Assembly (NCBI RefSeq): GCF_009649175.1
Contig: NZ_WJPO01000014.1
Span: 1 to 64,000, forward strand
Direction of reading: 5' to 3'
DNA from: Rhodovulum strictum
Lineage (GTDB): Bacteria; Pseudomonadota; Alphaproteobacteria; Rhodobacterales; Rhodobacteraceae
Length of the DNA: 64,000 nucleotides
Part shown: positions 26,559 through 35,393 of the stretch, piece by piece
How the letters are laid out: each line of letters opens with the position of its first letter
Numbering within the stretch: position 1 is the first letter of the stretch
Translations under genes and position numbers: made by a program
The notes under the pieces: generated by a model
The model's input: the letters and a program-made list of their open reading frames with translations, nothing else
What the model was told of the DNA's origin: nothing
Database searches by the model: none

Positions 26559-27519
26559 GTTGGTGCGACTTGCACTGAACGGCCCGACCATGGGCACGCG
26601 CTGGTCGGCGCTGTTCTTTGCGGAGCACGGTTTAGATCCGGACCCGATCCGCGCGGCGCTGCAGGATGCCGTCGACGAGGTGGACGCGCAGATGTCCACC
26701 TGGAAGCCAGACAGCGACCTGATGCGCCTCAACGCGGCCTCGGTGGGCGTCTGGGTGACGGTGCCCGCACGATTGACGGAGGTCCTGCGTCTCGGCCTGG
26801 AAATCGGGCGCGCCTCGGGCGGGGCGTTCGACATCGGCATGGGCGATGCGGTGACCGCCTGGGGCTTCGGGCAGGAGGCCGCCGCGCCTGCGGGCATCCG
26901 TGCGGCGATGACCGCCCCACGCCGGCCGGCGCATGAGGTCCTGGAGATCGGCGAGAGCGAAGTACGCAAGTCGGCGCCCATCGCCCTCGACCTGAACGGA
27001 ATCGCCAAGGGCTATGGGGTCGATCGGCTGGCCGAGACGCTGCGCGACCACGGGATTGCGGCCGCCCTCGTCGGGATCGACGGCGAGATGCGCGCGACGG
27101 GCCTGCGGCCGGACGGCGAAGCCTGGACCATCGCGGTCGAGGCGCCGGACATCGCCCGTCGGACCTCCCATTCGATCCTTTCGCTCCAGGACGCCGCCGT
27201 GGCGACCTCGGGCGACTACCGCCACTGGGTCGAGGTGCAGGGACGACGCCTGTCGCATACGATGGATCCGAGGCGCGGCGCTCCGCTGATCGCATCGCCG
27301 GCCTCTGTCACCGTCGTGGCCCGCAGTTGTGCCGAGGCCGATGCCTGGGCGACGGCGCTGATGGTGCTCGGCCCGGATGCGGGCGCGGCAATCGCCAGAC
27401 GACGCGGGCTCGACGCCCTTTTTCTCCTGCGCGATGATGAAGGGCACGCAAGGGGCGTGGGAGTCGGACAACTGTTTTCGGAAGAACCAGCGGCAATCGC
27501 CTCAGCCGGGGGAAGATGA
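26539..27519 (+). CDS. apbE: FAD:protein FMN transferase
   Basis: A 326-residue ApbE. Family motifs are in order: NGPTMGTRWSALF near the N-terminus, MSTWKPDSDLMRLN, GGAFDIGMG, ALDLNGIAKGYGVDRL, GIDGEMRATG, SHTMDPRRGAP and a C-terminal EADAWATALMVLG. ApbE splits FAD and attaches FMN covalently to a Thr/Ser of target flavoproteins. No lipobox or signal is apparent, so the enzyme may act in the cytoplasm or be incompletely exported. The overlap with the PepSY flavoprotein gene suggests maturation of a partner in this locus, though no DgxtsAT-like target motif was spotted. Confidence 0.9.
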   Translation: MSKISTELVRLALNGPTMGTRWSALFFAEHGLDPDPIRAALQDAVDEVDAQMSTWKPDSDLMRLNAASVGVWVTVPARLTEVLRLGLEIGRASGGAFDIGMGDAVTAWGFGQEAAAPAGIRAAMTAPRRPAHEVLEIGESEVRKSAPIALDLNGIAKGYGVDRLAETLRDHGIAAALVGIDGEMRATGLRPDGEAWTIAVEAPDIARRTSHSILSLQDAAVATSGDYRHWVEVQGRRLSHTMDPRRGAPLIASPASVTVVARSCAEADAWATALMVLGPDAGAAIARRRGLDALFLLRDDEGHARGVGVGQLFSEEPAAIASAGGR

Positions 27520-27868
27520 GCCGCATGGAACAGACCCGTGACGATCCCTTCAAGACCGCAATCCTGCTGCCGGCCGCGACCGGTCCGATCGCCGGACTTG
27601 CATTCTGGTCCGCAGGCCAACCCGATATCGCGAACCTTGTCTGAATCGCCGGTGTCGCTCCCGCACTCGCCACGCCCTGTCCGTTGAGCCTGGCCGTGCC
27701 GGTCGCGCTGGTGGCCGGCCTCTCTCGCGCGGCGCATTAAGGCGTGCTGATCAAGGGCGCGGGACAGCTCGGGACGATGTTGCGCAGCCGCACGCTGATC
27801 CTCGACAAGACCGGCACCCTGACGGACGGCCGACCACAGATCATCTCGGTCGATAGCGCTGGCGGCAT
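27516..27868 (+). pseudogene. Decayed heavy-metal P-type ATPase with large internal deletion
   Basis: The ATG overlaps the apbE stop (ATGA) and begins a normal-looking N-terminus (RDDPFKTAILLPAATGPIAG). After an in-frame TGA at 27642 the text jumps to LATPCPLSLAVPVALVAGLS, which is the ion-binding helix of P1B ATPases. A TAA then precedes GVLIKGAGQLGTML and LILDKTGTLTDGRP, the phosphorylation site. The actuator domain, the nucleotide domain and the C-terminus are missing. The original gene was evidently the last member of the apbE operon, suggesting the locus once included a metal efflux pump. Confidence 0.75.
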
Positions 27869-28121
27869 GGCCAATGCCATCCCCTGCCCGTCCGCAATCC
27901 CGGCGGCTATCTTCGCGGCATGATCGCGGCCCACCGTGAGGGCCAGCTCGATCTCGTCGGGGAGGGGTGAGCGGGCTGGCCAAGCGCCGCCGTCGGGAGA
28001 GGCGGGTCGACAGAATCCGGCCAGCCATCTCCCTGGAGCGTTGTCCCAGAAAACTTAATCGTTGGGGATTCCCATGAGGGGCAGTTCTGATTCAACCTAC
28101 CCGCCGGGGAGGAGGCCGGCG
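27869..28121. other. Relic DNA between the P-type ATPase and IS630-like fragments
   Basis: No intact gene is visible. Part of this stretch (around 28040-28110) may be the outer end of the IS630-like element that follows. Confidence 0.4.
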
Positions 28122-28226
28122 ATGAAGGTGAAAGCGCTGTCCCTCGATCTTCGCGTCCGTCTCCCGAAGGCGGTAGCCGAGGGCGCGAACGACTTCAGCG
28201 CCTGCGGATACGATCCAGACCGGTAG
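28122..28226 (+). mobile_element. Truncated IS630-like transposase N-terminus
   Basis: A 34-codon frame behind a GGAGG site reads MKVKALSLDLRVRLPKAVAE and stops at TAG 28224. This resembles the first helix of IS630-family transposases (LSLDLRERVVAAVAEG-type), but the helix-turn-helix and DDE domain are absent. It is a remnant inserted between the ATPase relic and the broken toxin-antitoxin pair. Confidence 0.45.
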
Positions 28227-28257
28227 GATTTCGCTCTAGCCAGAAAGGGAGGCGCAG

Positions 28258-28412
28258 ATGTGGACACTTCAGGACGCCAAGAACCGGTTCAGCGAGTTGG
28301 TGAATGCCGCCCTCACCGGAACGCCCCAGCAGATCACCCGGCGCGTTTTCCCGGCCTCGAGGACGAGGAACTCGGGCGCCTCGAGGCGCAGCCGCGCGAT
28401 CTTTCCCTCTGA
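28258..28412 (+). pseudogene. Phd/YefM-family antitoxin with internal deletion and frame loss
   Basis: It starts normally at ATG 28258 behind AAAGGGAGG with MWTLQDAKNRFSELVNAALT and GTPQQITRR, the Phd/YefM DNA-binding domain. After residue 29 the frame breaks. The C-terminal toxin-neutralising tail, FPGLEDEELGRLEAQPRDLS, is present in another frame and stops at 28410, overlapping the toxin ATG (TGATG). The middle, about 25 residues in relatives, is deleted. Confidence 0.75.
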
Positions 28413-28815
28413 TGATCACCCTCGACACCAATGTGCTTTCGGCCCTGCGGCGGCCCGATCGCACCCGGCAGGCGGTCGACTGGCTAAAGGCCCAGCCCGA
28501 GGAAGCCCTGTTCATCAGCGTCGTGACCATCGGCGAGATCGAGCGGGGCATAGCCCTGCAGCACGGGAAGAACCCGGGTTTTGCCCGCGACCTTGCCGCG
28601 TGGCTCGCCACCACGCTGGAGGTCTACGCCGATCGCCTGCTGCCCTTCAGTGCCGAGGATGCCCTGATCTGGGGACGCCTCTCCGCCGAGATCGGTTCCG
28701 CCGGCGCCGATCTGATGATTGCCGCCACCGCGCTTGCCCATGCGCCGCAGTTGCAACCGGAAACGTGGCTGATTTCCGGCCCACCGGCATCGAGGTCATC
28801 AATCCCTTCGATCCC
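28412..28815 (+). pseudogene. VapC-like PIN-domain toxin, frameshifted near the C-terminus
   Basis: It begins MITLDTNVLSALRRPDRT with the catalytic acidic residue, then VVTIGEIERGIALQ and GSAGADLMIAATALAH, i.e. three of the usual PIN-domain acidic sites. One base is missing near 28753. The expected ending VATGNVADFRPTGIEVINPF is found in the next frame, while the original frame continues into nonsense to about 28903. The fourth acidic position (NVADF) is therefore lost in the translated product. Together with the broken antitoxin this is a dead vapBC-type module. Confidence 0.75.
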
Positions 28816-29104
28816 CGATCCTGCTTTCGTCGGCGCTCATGGCGGGCGAGCGACGCTCGTTCAGGGCCGGGGCGTCGCGGGGTTTCCATCTTGGGCGATG
28901 TGATTCCGTACTGGCGGCAAAGCGCATAGACGCGGACGGGTGTGGCATGCAAGGTCGGCGAGGCGGCACGGATTTGGTCGGTTTGGCCATCATCACGGGA
29001 GACGCGTCGCGAACCGGCGGGTTTGTGCAATTGTCGCGAAGCGGGCAGGGACGTCGACTGTCGGGCAAGGTACGGCCCCCCACGGCCCGTCGGGCATCCC
29101 GCTG

Positions 29105-29929
29105 TCAGGTGCCCTTGCGGCCTTCCAGAGCCGCCTTGGTCACCAGTGCCACGACAGCGATCAGCGTCAGGGTCGAGGCGGCGGCGAAGGCGCCGACCGC
29201 GTTCAGATCGTTGAACAGCAGTTCCACATGCAGCGGCAGGGTGTTGGTCTGGCCGCGGATGTTGCCCGACACGACCGAGACGCCGCCGAACTCGCCCACC
29301 GCGCGGGCGGTGCAAAGGACGGCTCCGTAAAGCAGCGCCCATTTGATGTTGGGCAGCGTCACGCGGGTGAAGATCTGCCAGCCGTTGGCGCCCAGTGTGA
29401 CCGCAGCCTGTTCCTGTTCGGAGCCCTGGGCCTGCATCAGCGGCAGCACCTCGCGCGCCACAAACGGTGCGGTCACGAACATCGTCACCAGCACGATGCC
29501 GGGCAGCGCGAACATCACCTGCAGGTCGTTGGCCTGTAGCCAGGGACCCAGCAACCCCTGGCGGCCATAGAGCAGCAGGTAGCAGATGCCCGCGATGATC
29601 GGTGAGATCGAGAAGGGGATCTCGATGATGGTGACGAGGATACCGCGCCCCGGAAAGCGGTGCTTGGCCACGGCCCAGGCGGCGGCGATGCCGAAGGCAA
29701 CGTTCAGCGGCACGACGATCAGCGCGGTAATCGTGGTCAGCCAGATCGCATGCAGCGTCATCGGGTGCAGGATGTTCGCGGCGTAGACCTCCCAGCCGCG
29801 CGAGAAGGCGCGAGCGAAGATGAAGGCGAGGGGGGCGGCGATGAACAGCAGCGTCAGGCCCACGGCGAGGCCGATGAGGATGCTCTCGCCCCGTCGGGAC
29901 TGGCCGGGCAAGGGGGACGCAGCACTCAT
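29105..29929 (-). CDS. cysW: Sulfate/thiosulfate ABC transporter permease CysW (operon 1)
   Basis: A 274-residue permease with six helices and the EAA loop AAVTLGANGWQIFTRVTLPN (about residue 190). CysW-specific text such as AAWAVAKHRFPGRG, PFSISPIIAGICYLLL and VSVVSGNIRGQT marks it. It pairs with CysT to form the channel. ATG overlaps the cysT stop (ATGA). It is the last gene of the cysA-sbp-cysT-cysW order, which differs from operon 2 at 45943-49421. Confidence 0.92.
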   Translation of the reverse strand: MSAASPLPGQSRRGESILIGLAVGLTLLFIAAPLAFIFARAFSRGWEVYAANILHPMTLHAIWLTTITALIVVPLNVAFGIAAAWAVAKHRFPGRGILVTIIEIPFSISPIIAGICYLLLYGRQGLLGPWLQANDLQVMFALPGIVLVTMFVTAPFVAREVLPLMQAQGSEQEQAAVTLGANGWQIFTRVTLPNIKWALLYGAVLCTARAVGEFGGVSVVSGNIRGQTNTLPLHVELLFNDLNAVGAFAAASTLTLIAVVALVTKAALEGRKGT

Positions 29930-30798
29930 CGGCTGGCCTCACGGTAGCGGGAGGCCCAGAACTGCAGCAGGTTCGAGACGAGCAGCAGCACCAGCGCGAA
30001 GGCAAGCAGCACCAGCGCGATGGCGGCGGCGCCGTTGTAGTCGAATTCCTCCAACCGGATGAAGGCCAGCAGCGCCGCGATCTCGGTGCGGAAGGGCAGG
30101 TTTCCGGCGATGAAGACGATGGCGCCAAACTCGCCCAGACTGCGTGCGAAAGCAGTGGTGCAGCCTGCGAGCCATGCAGGCAGGATCGCGGGGAACACCA
30201 CGCGGGTGAAGATTGTCCACGGGCGCGCCCCCAGCGTGACGGCGGCCTGTTCGAGCGCGGGGTCCATATCCTCCAGCACTGGCTGGACGGTGCGGACGAC
30301 GAAGGGGACCGAGGTGAAGGCCATCGCCAGCGCAATGCCCCAGATCGTGTAGACGACCGGAATGCCGGCCGGGTGCAGGATCGCGCCGAACCAGCCGTTC
30401 GCGGAAAACAGCGCCGTCAGTGACAGGCCCGCCACGGCCGTGGGCAGCGCGAAAGGCACATCCATCAGAGCGTCCAGAATGCGCTTGCCCGGAAACTCGT
30501 AGCGGACCAGCACCCAAGCCATCAGCAGGCCGTAAAGCGCGTTGAAGATCGTGGCGATGACCGCTGCGGTCAGGGTGATCTGGAACGCCGCCACCGCGCG
30601 CGCCGACGTGACGATGCGCCAGAACCGCTCCGGTCCCATCTCGGCCCCCTTCAGGATCAGCGCGATCACCGGGATCAAAACGATCAGCGTCAGATACAGC
30701 AGCGTAGTGCCAAGGCTCAATGTGAACCCCGGCAGGACGCGCTTGGCGCGGATGGGGGCGCCATGCGGCGCCCCCGGGCTGGCGTCGATTGCGGTCAT
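29926..30798 (-). CDS. cysT: Sulfate/thiosulfate ABC transporter permease CysT (operon 1)
   Basis: A 290-residue permease with six helices. CysT/CysU features include [40 protein letters not shown], the EAA loop AAVTLGARPWTIFTRVVFPA and LGEFGAIVFIAGNLPFRTEI. ATG at 30798 lies 4 bp after the binding-protein stop. A short N-terminal extension of about 20 residues is not conserved. Confidence 0.92.
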   Translation of the reverse strand: MTAIDASPGAPHGAPIRAKRVLPGFTLSLGTTLLYLTLIVLIPVIALILKGAEMGPERFWRIVTSARAVAAFQITLTAAVIATIFNALYGLLMAWVLVRYEFPGKRILDALMDVPFALPTAVAGLSLTALFSANGWFGAILHPAGIPVVYTIWGIALAMAFTSVPFVVRTVQPVLEDMDPALEQAAVTLGARPWTIFTRVVFPAILPAWLAGCTTAFARSLGEFGAIVFIAGNLPFRTEIAALLAFIRLEEFDYNGAAAIALVLLAFALVLLLVSNLLQFWASRYREASR

Positions 30799-30802
30799 CG
30801 CG

Positions 30803-31795
30803 TCACTGGTTCACGAAGACCTGATCGAGGATCGCGCCATCCGCCAGATGCTCTGCCCGGATCGCATCCCAACCGCCGAAGACCTCATCGACCGTGACCA
30901 GATCCACGGCGGGCAGGCTGTCCGCGAACTCGGCGGCAACGGTCTCGTCGGTCACACGATAGAAATGCTCGGCGAGGATGCGCTGCGCCTCAGGCGAATA
31001 CAGCCATTCGAGATAGGCCGTCGCCACCTCGGTCGAGCCGTTCCGCTCGGCGTTCTGCGCGACCACGGCCACCGGGAAGGCCGCGAACAGGCTCTGCGAG
31101 GGCGTGACCCGCTCGAAGCCCTGCGCGGCGTATTCGGCGGCGATCCCGCCGGTCTCGGCCTCGAAGGTCACCAGCACGTCGCCGATGCCCCGCTCGGCGA
31201 AGGTCTGCGTCGCGGCGCGGCCGCCGGTATCGAACACCGGCACCGAGGCGAAGATCGCGCGAGTGAATTCCTGCGCCGCCGCGTGGTCGCCATCGGTCCG
31301 CGCCAGTTCGAAGGCATAGGCCGCCAGATAGGTGTAGCGCGCATTGCCGCTGGTCTTGGGGTTCGGGAACACCGGAGCCACGTCGTCGCGGGCCAGATCG
31401 TCCCAGTCCTGAATGCCCTTCGGGTTGCCGGAGCGCACCAGGAAGGCTGGCAGCGAGTAGTAGGGCGAGGCGCCGTTGGGCAGCAGCTCGCGCCAGTTCG
31501 CGGGTACGAGCCCGCTTTCGGCCAGCACGTCGATATCGGTTTCCTGGTTGAAGGTCACGACATCGGCGTTCAGCCCCTCGAGGATCGCGCGGGCCTGCCG
31601 CGACGAGCCGCCATGGCTCTGGTCGATGGTCACCGTCCGGCCGGTGGTTTCCTGCCAATGCGCGGCGAAGGCGGGGTTCAGCGCCTCGAACAACTCGCGC
31701 GCGATGTCGTAGCTGACATTCAGCAGGCGGTCCTGCGCGGCGGCAGGGGCAGCCAGGGACACCGCCAGGGCGGCGGCCAGCAGAGAGCGTTTCAT
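30803..31795 (-). CDS. sbp: Sulfate-binding periplasmic protein (operon 1)
   Basis: A 330-residue type-2 binding protein with a signal peptide ([19 protein letters not shown]). It has the sulfate-binding family motifs [59 protein letters not shown] and [12 protein letters not shown]. It captures sulfate (or thiosulfate) for CysTW-CysA. ATG overlaps the cysA stop by 4 bp. No cysteine-related oddities. Confidence 0.92.
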   Translation of the reverse strand: MKRSLLAAALAVSLAAPAAAQDRLLNVSYDIARELFEALNPAFAAHWQETTGRTVTIDQSHGGSSRQARAILEGLNADVVTFNQETDIDVLAESGLVPANWRELLPNGASPYYSLPAFLVRSGNPKGIQDWDDLARDDVAPVFPNPKTSGNARYTYLAAYAFELARTDGDHAAAQEFTRAIFASVPVFDTGGRAATQTFAERGIGDVLVTFEAETGGIAAEYAAQGFERVTPSQSLFAAFPVAVVAQNAERNGSTEVATAYLEWLYSPEAQRILAEHFYRVTDETVAAEFADSLPAVDLVTVDEVFGGWDAIRAEHLADGAILDQVFVNQ

Positions 31796-32895
31796 CGGGA
31801 AGACTCCAGTTTCAGGGAAATGGGGGTGACGACTGGCAGTGCCGCGCGCCGCTCGGCGGGAAAAATCGTTCCGGCCTCGATCCTCAGCCGCACCGGGGCG
31901 CCGGGATCCAAGGCCTCGGCGTTGACGGCACGGCGCGGCAGATCGGCCTCAGCCTCAGCGCCATCGGGGGCGCGCACCACAAGTCGCAGATGCGCGCCGG
32001 TCGAGCTTCGGCTGGCGATCCTCCAGGGCGCCGCGGCGTCGGGGATTGGCGTGATGTCCTGAGGTCGCACGAACAGGTTGGCCGCGCCATCGGGCAGCGC
32101 CCGGCGCGGCAGGGCGCTCAGGTCAAGCCCCGCACCCTCGGCCCGGCCCGCATGCAGGGTCACTGGCAGCTCCACCGTGGCGCCCATGAAGCGCGCAACG
32201 AAGGGGCTTGCAGGGTGGTCGTGGATCGCGTCGGCATGGCCGATCTGCTCGATCCGCCCCGCGCCCATCACCACCACGCGGTCGGCCAGTTCAAAGGCTT
32301 CCTCCTGGTCGTGGGTCACGAAGATCGTAGTCGAACCGGTCGCGTCATGCACACCGCGCAGCCAGCGCCGCAGATCGCGCCGGATCGCAGCATCCAGCGC
32401 GCCGAAGGGTTCGTCGAGCAGCAGAACCCGGGGCTCGATCGCCAGCGCGCGCCCCAGCGCGACGCGCTGGCGCTGTCCGCCCGAAAGCTGAGTCGGATAG
32501 CGGTTGGCGAGATGGGCGATCTGAAGGAAATGCAGCAATTCGTCGACCTTGGCGGCAATTGCCGCCTTGCCCGGCCGCGCGGCGCGTGGGCGCACGCTCA
32601 GCCCGAAGCCGATATTGTCGCGCACGCGCATGTGCGGAAACAGCGCGTAATGCTGAAACACGAAGCCGATGCGCCGGTCCTGCGCGGCCAGTTGCAGCCA
32701 GTCCTCGCCCTCAACGGACAGACGCCCGGCGTCGGGCCATTCCAGCCCCGCGATGATCTTCAGAAGCGTCGTCTTGCCCGATCCCGACGGCCCCAGCAGC
32801 GCAACCAGTTCGCCCCGGTCCACGCCAAGCTCGATCCCGCGCAGGACCTCTGTCTGCCCGAACCGTTTGGTCAGCCCCGAGATGGTGATCGACAT
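31792..32895 (-). CDS. cysA: Sulfate/thiosulfate ABC transporter ATPase CysA (operon 1, full length)
   Basis: A 367-residue ATPase with Walker [10 protein letters not shown], signature LSGGQRQR, Walker [13 protein letters not shown] and H-loop [15 protein letters not shown] complete C-terminal regulatory (TOBE) region follows to residue 367 ([10 protein letters not shown], a hallmark of CysA). It is the first gene of operon 1. Its full length contrasts with the 239-residue CysA of operon 2. The upstream gap carries the palindrome AAGGAATTCCTT. Confidence 0.93.
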   Translation of the reverse strand: MSITISGLTKRFGQTEVLRGIELGVDRGELVALLGPSGSGKTTLLKIIAGLEWPDAGRLSVEGEDWLQLAAQDRRIGFVFQHYALFPHMRVRDNIGFGLSVRPRAARPGKAAIAAKVDELLHFLQIAHLANRYPTQLSGGQRQRVALGRALAIEPRVLLLDEPFGALDAAIRRDLRRWLRGVHDATGSTTIFVTHDQEEAFELADRVVVMGAGRIEQIGHADAIHDHPASPFVARFMGATVELPVTLHAGRAEGAGLDLSALPRRALPDGAANLFVRPQDITPIPDAAAPWRIASRSSTGAHLRLVVRAPDGAEAEADLPRRAVNAEALDPGAPVRLRIEAGTIFPAERRAALPVVTPISLKLESSR

Positions 32896-33077
32896 GGCTG
32901 TGCCTCTCTCAACGAATTTCCGAGTTAGTCAGGGTGATCGCGGGCGGCAAGCGGATCACGGCGGGCCTGACCCCGCCGGGCGGGACGGAAGTTCCAGCAC
33001 TGCCGGACGCAGCGTGACGTTCGCCGGAACCCCTCGATCCGGGGGAAAGTCCGGTCCTGAATATCCCCTCGGAAACG

Positions 33078-33089
33078 AAGGAATTCCTT
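33078..33089. promoter_or_regulatory. Palindrome AAGGAATTCCTT upstream of sulfate operon 1
   Basis: A perfect 12-bp dyad in the 215-bp gap before cysA, about 180 bp from the start codon. A second GGAAT half site overlaps at 33097. GGAAT/ATTCC dyads also precede sulfate operon 2 (49784) and the encapsulin operon (57686). A Rrf2-type sulfur regulator is the suggested ligand (inference). Confidence 0.4.
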
Positions 33090-33110
33090 TTTCTCATTCC
33101 TGCAACGATA

Positions 33111-34484
33111 TCATACGGAAAACTCTTCCGATTTGGCCAGCCCTGCGACCTGCACGCGAATATCCGGAATCGCTGTGATCTCCCAGAAGGCAGAGCGGCT
33201 GACGGGGCCGATGGCAAACACCCCTGACAGCGCCGTGCCGTCCGGGCGCAGAACCCGTGCGCGCGCGTCCACAACGATCCCCAGTCGCAGCGGGTCCAGG
33301 CTGGCCAGCCCTTCGGCGATCAGGTTGCGGATCACCGGGACCGAATGTCGGTCGGGGTCGCGCCGGACGCCGCGGCAATCGAAGACGTGATGAAACAGGC
33401 GATACTCCTCTGCGCCAGCGCCTGCTCCGGTCGGCCGCAGGCGGGCCAATACGGCATTGCGGGACGTCCGCTCGGCCCCGAGGAAGCTGGCACGCCGAAG
33501 CGACAGTCGTCCTTCGCCGATGGCCGATTTCAGCCGTTCGGCCGAGGGTGGCGGCAGGCGGTGGCGATGCACCTCCCACCACGCGCAGGCATGGCGCAGA
33601 AACCGGGCGCGCGCGGCTTCGTCCATGGACTGCCAGAGACTCTGCACATGCGGACGCAGGCCATCGACAACCGACTGCCAGTCGCCGCCTTGGGCCTGGG
33701 TCAGGGCCACACGGTACCGCAGCCAGTGCATCAGCACGCTGACCGGCTGGCCGAGCGGCAATTCGTCCGCGCCGATCGCCTCGGGCGCGGCATCGACATG
33801 GGGTTGGGGTAGCAGTCCGCGGCGCGAGATCGCTTCGATCCTGCCCCGATGGTTTGAGTCCAGAAGGGTCATCACCTGATCCACCATGGTCAGCCCGGTG
33901 CCGACGATCAGGACATCGGCATCCCGGTCCGGCAGCGGATCACTGCCCCAGGGCAGTGTCAGCGCGCCGCCCGGATCAGCGTCGGGCAGGGAATGGCCGG
34001 TGGCAAGAACGGCAAGGTCGGCCGACAGGACGCTGCCATCCGCCAAGTGCACGGACACCCCCTGCGCCTGCGGGATCACCCGGAGGGCCTCTGCCGTCAG
34101 ACAGCTCAGCCGGTCGCCGCCCTGCGCTCCTGCCATCTTCTCGGTCAAGTAACGGCCATAGAACCCCCTTGAAACAAAGGAAAAGGGGCAAGCCGAAGGG
34201 TCGACCCTCGCACGCAGCCAGTCCAGGAAATCCGCCGGATCATCCGCGAAGGCCGACATGTTCGACACACGCGTGTTGAGCAGATGCGCGGGGTCATCCG
34301 TGCCGTAGGCTACTCCGCAGCCAGGGACACCGGATTTCTCGATCAGCACCACCCGCGCGCTCGGGCTGTGTCGCAGCAGGTGCAGCGCCATCAGAACGCC
34401 GCTGGCACCGCCGCCAAGGACGGCGACATTCGGGCCGCTGGGTCGCGCCCGCGAAATATCTGGGATGCTCCGTGTCAGAGCCAA
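33111..34484 (-). CDS. FAD/NAD(P)-binding oxidoreductase (NAD_binding_9 family)
   Basis: A 457-residue protein with an N-terminal dinucleotide fold (VAVLGGGASGVLMALHLLRH), the family segments PGCGVAYGTDDPAHLLNTRV and SNMSAFADDPADFLDWL, a second nucleotide fold (VLIVGTGLTMVDQVMTLL) and a C-terminal VFAIGPVSRSAFWEITAIPD. Proteins of this group are flavin-binding and poorly characterised; several lie in sulfonate or sulfate ester gene clusters. It is on the same strand just upstream of cysA, 215 bp apart, so it may be a separate unit. Function beyond FAD/NAD(P)H binding is unknown. Confidence 0.82.
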   Translation of the reverse strand: MALTRSIPDISRARPSGPNVAVLGGGASGVLMALHLLRHSPSARVVLIEKSGVPGCGVAYGTDDPAHLLNTRVSNMSAFADDPADFLDWLRARVDPSACPFSFVSRGFYGRYLTEKMAGAQGGDRLSCLTAEALRVIPQAQGVSVHLADGSVLSADLAVLATGHSLPDADPGGALTLPWGSDPLPDRDADVLIVGTGLTMVDQVMTLLDSNHRGRIEAISRRGLLPQPHVDAAPEAIGADELPLGQPVSVLMHWLRYRVALTQAQGGDWQSVVDGLRPHVQSLWQSMDEAARARFLRHACAWWEVHRHRLPPPSAERLKSAIGEGRLSLRRASFLGAERTSRNAVLARLRPTGAGAGAEEYRLFHHVFDCRGVRRDPDRHSVPVIRNLIAEGLASLDPLRLGIVVDARARVLRPDGTALSGVFAIGPVSRSAFWEITAIPDIRVQVAGLAKSEEFSV

Positions 34485-34808
34485 GCCGCTAATCTCGCCC
34501 AGAGAACCAGTGCAGGACCGAGCCCCGGAACAATGAGACCGGCCCGGCTGTCTGTCGCGCAGCCCTCGGGGCGAGGCACCATATGCGGCTCGGCGTCCGG
34601 GCCGGCCAGGAGCCGCCAGAGATCGTGATCGAGAAAGACGGGCACGCGATCCTCCCTATCGGCGGGTTTGCACCACCCGAGGGGACGTGGCGACGGCTTT
34701 CCCGGGCAAGCAGAGCGCGACATGGCCGATCACACGCAAAGCCCGCGCTGCGGAGCCGACGCTTCGATCTGTCCGGTCGCCGGACCGAAACGACCGTCGC
34801 GTTACGCA
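34485..34808. other. Intergenic region, no supported gene
   Basis: Between the FAD oxidoreductase and the serine hydrolase. A minus-strand frame of about 80 codons ends at 34475 but has no ribosome binding site and no recognisable domain, so it is left out. Confidence 0.4.
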
Positions 34809-35393
34809 TCAGAACGCCCAACGCTGTGCAGGCACCGCTGTTCGTCGCGGCGCAGGCCGGAGAGGGGCCCCCGCGCGCCGCGCGAGCGAATCCCGCAGTT
34901 CGAGCCCCAAGGGCCACGGACCGAAGCCGCTGGCGACATTGATGTGGCCCGCATCGCCCAGATCGACGAAGGCCGCGCCCCAGTCATCGGCCAGATCGAA
35001 GGCTACGGAGAACGGCATCCACGGATCGTTGCGGCTTGCGACGACGGTGGTGGGCATCGGGAACGCAGAGCGGGGCAGATCCACGAAACCGGCGAGCCTG
35101 GTGCTGCGATGCGGGATGGCGGGCGCCACCAGCAGCGCACCGGCGATTTCCAGCTGCGGCCATTTCGCAAGCAGTCGCGCGACCACGAGGCAGCTCAGGG
35201 AATGCGCCACCACGATCGACCCGGGATTGTGCAGCACAGCGCCCGCCACCGTGGACTCCCATGCTTCGGGCGTCGCAACCGCCCAATCTTCCTGGTTTAT
35301 GATCAGCGCCGTCGGATCGTTCGCCTGCCACCAGGCTTGCCAATGCGGATCAGGCGAGCCGTCAAGGCCGGGAATCAGCAGGGTACGGGGCAT
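34809..35393 (-). CDS. RBBP9/YdeN-family serine hydrolase (copy 1)
   Basis: A 194-residue alpha/beta hydrolase. It starts with TLLIPGLDGSPDPHWQAWW, carries the nucleophile elbow VVAHSLSCLV (Ser about residue 65), the acid in VVASRNDPWMPF and the His in DLGDAGHINVASGFGPWP, the complete RBBP9 triad. A paralogue at 51269 shares the same motifs, and the two promoters share a TAGAGTTATT box before a GAGGAGAG or AGGAGAG site. Substrate unknown. ATG at 35393 behind GAGGAGAG. The C-terminal about 25 residues (RRAGAPLRPAPRR) are basic and differ from copy 2. Confidence 0.85.
   Translation of the reverse strand: MPRTLLIPGLDGSPDPHWQAWWQANDPTALIINQEDWAVATPEAWESTVAGAVLHNPGSIVVAHSLSCLVVARLLAKWPQLEIAGALLVAPAIPHRSTRLAGFVDLPRSAFPMPTTVVASRNDPWMPFSVAFDLADDWGAAFVDLGDAGHINVASGFGPWPLGLELRDSLARRAGAPLRPAPRRTAVPAQRWAF

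Noticed and set aside
30542-32062. 506-codon plus-strand frame opposite sbp and cysT
   Set aside because: Antisense to two canonical sulfate transporter genes; no start context.
33116-33130. CGGAA-N5-TTCCG inverted repeat considered as a terminator or operator
   Set aside because: It lies in the last codons of the FAD oxidoreductase, the stem is only 5 bp and there is no T-run.
34475-34723. 82-codon minus-strand frame before the FAD oxidoreductase
   Set aside because: No ribosome binding site, overlaps the next gene start, and shows no recognisable domain.
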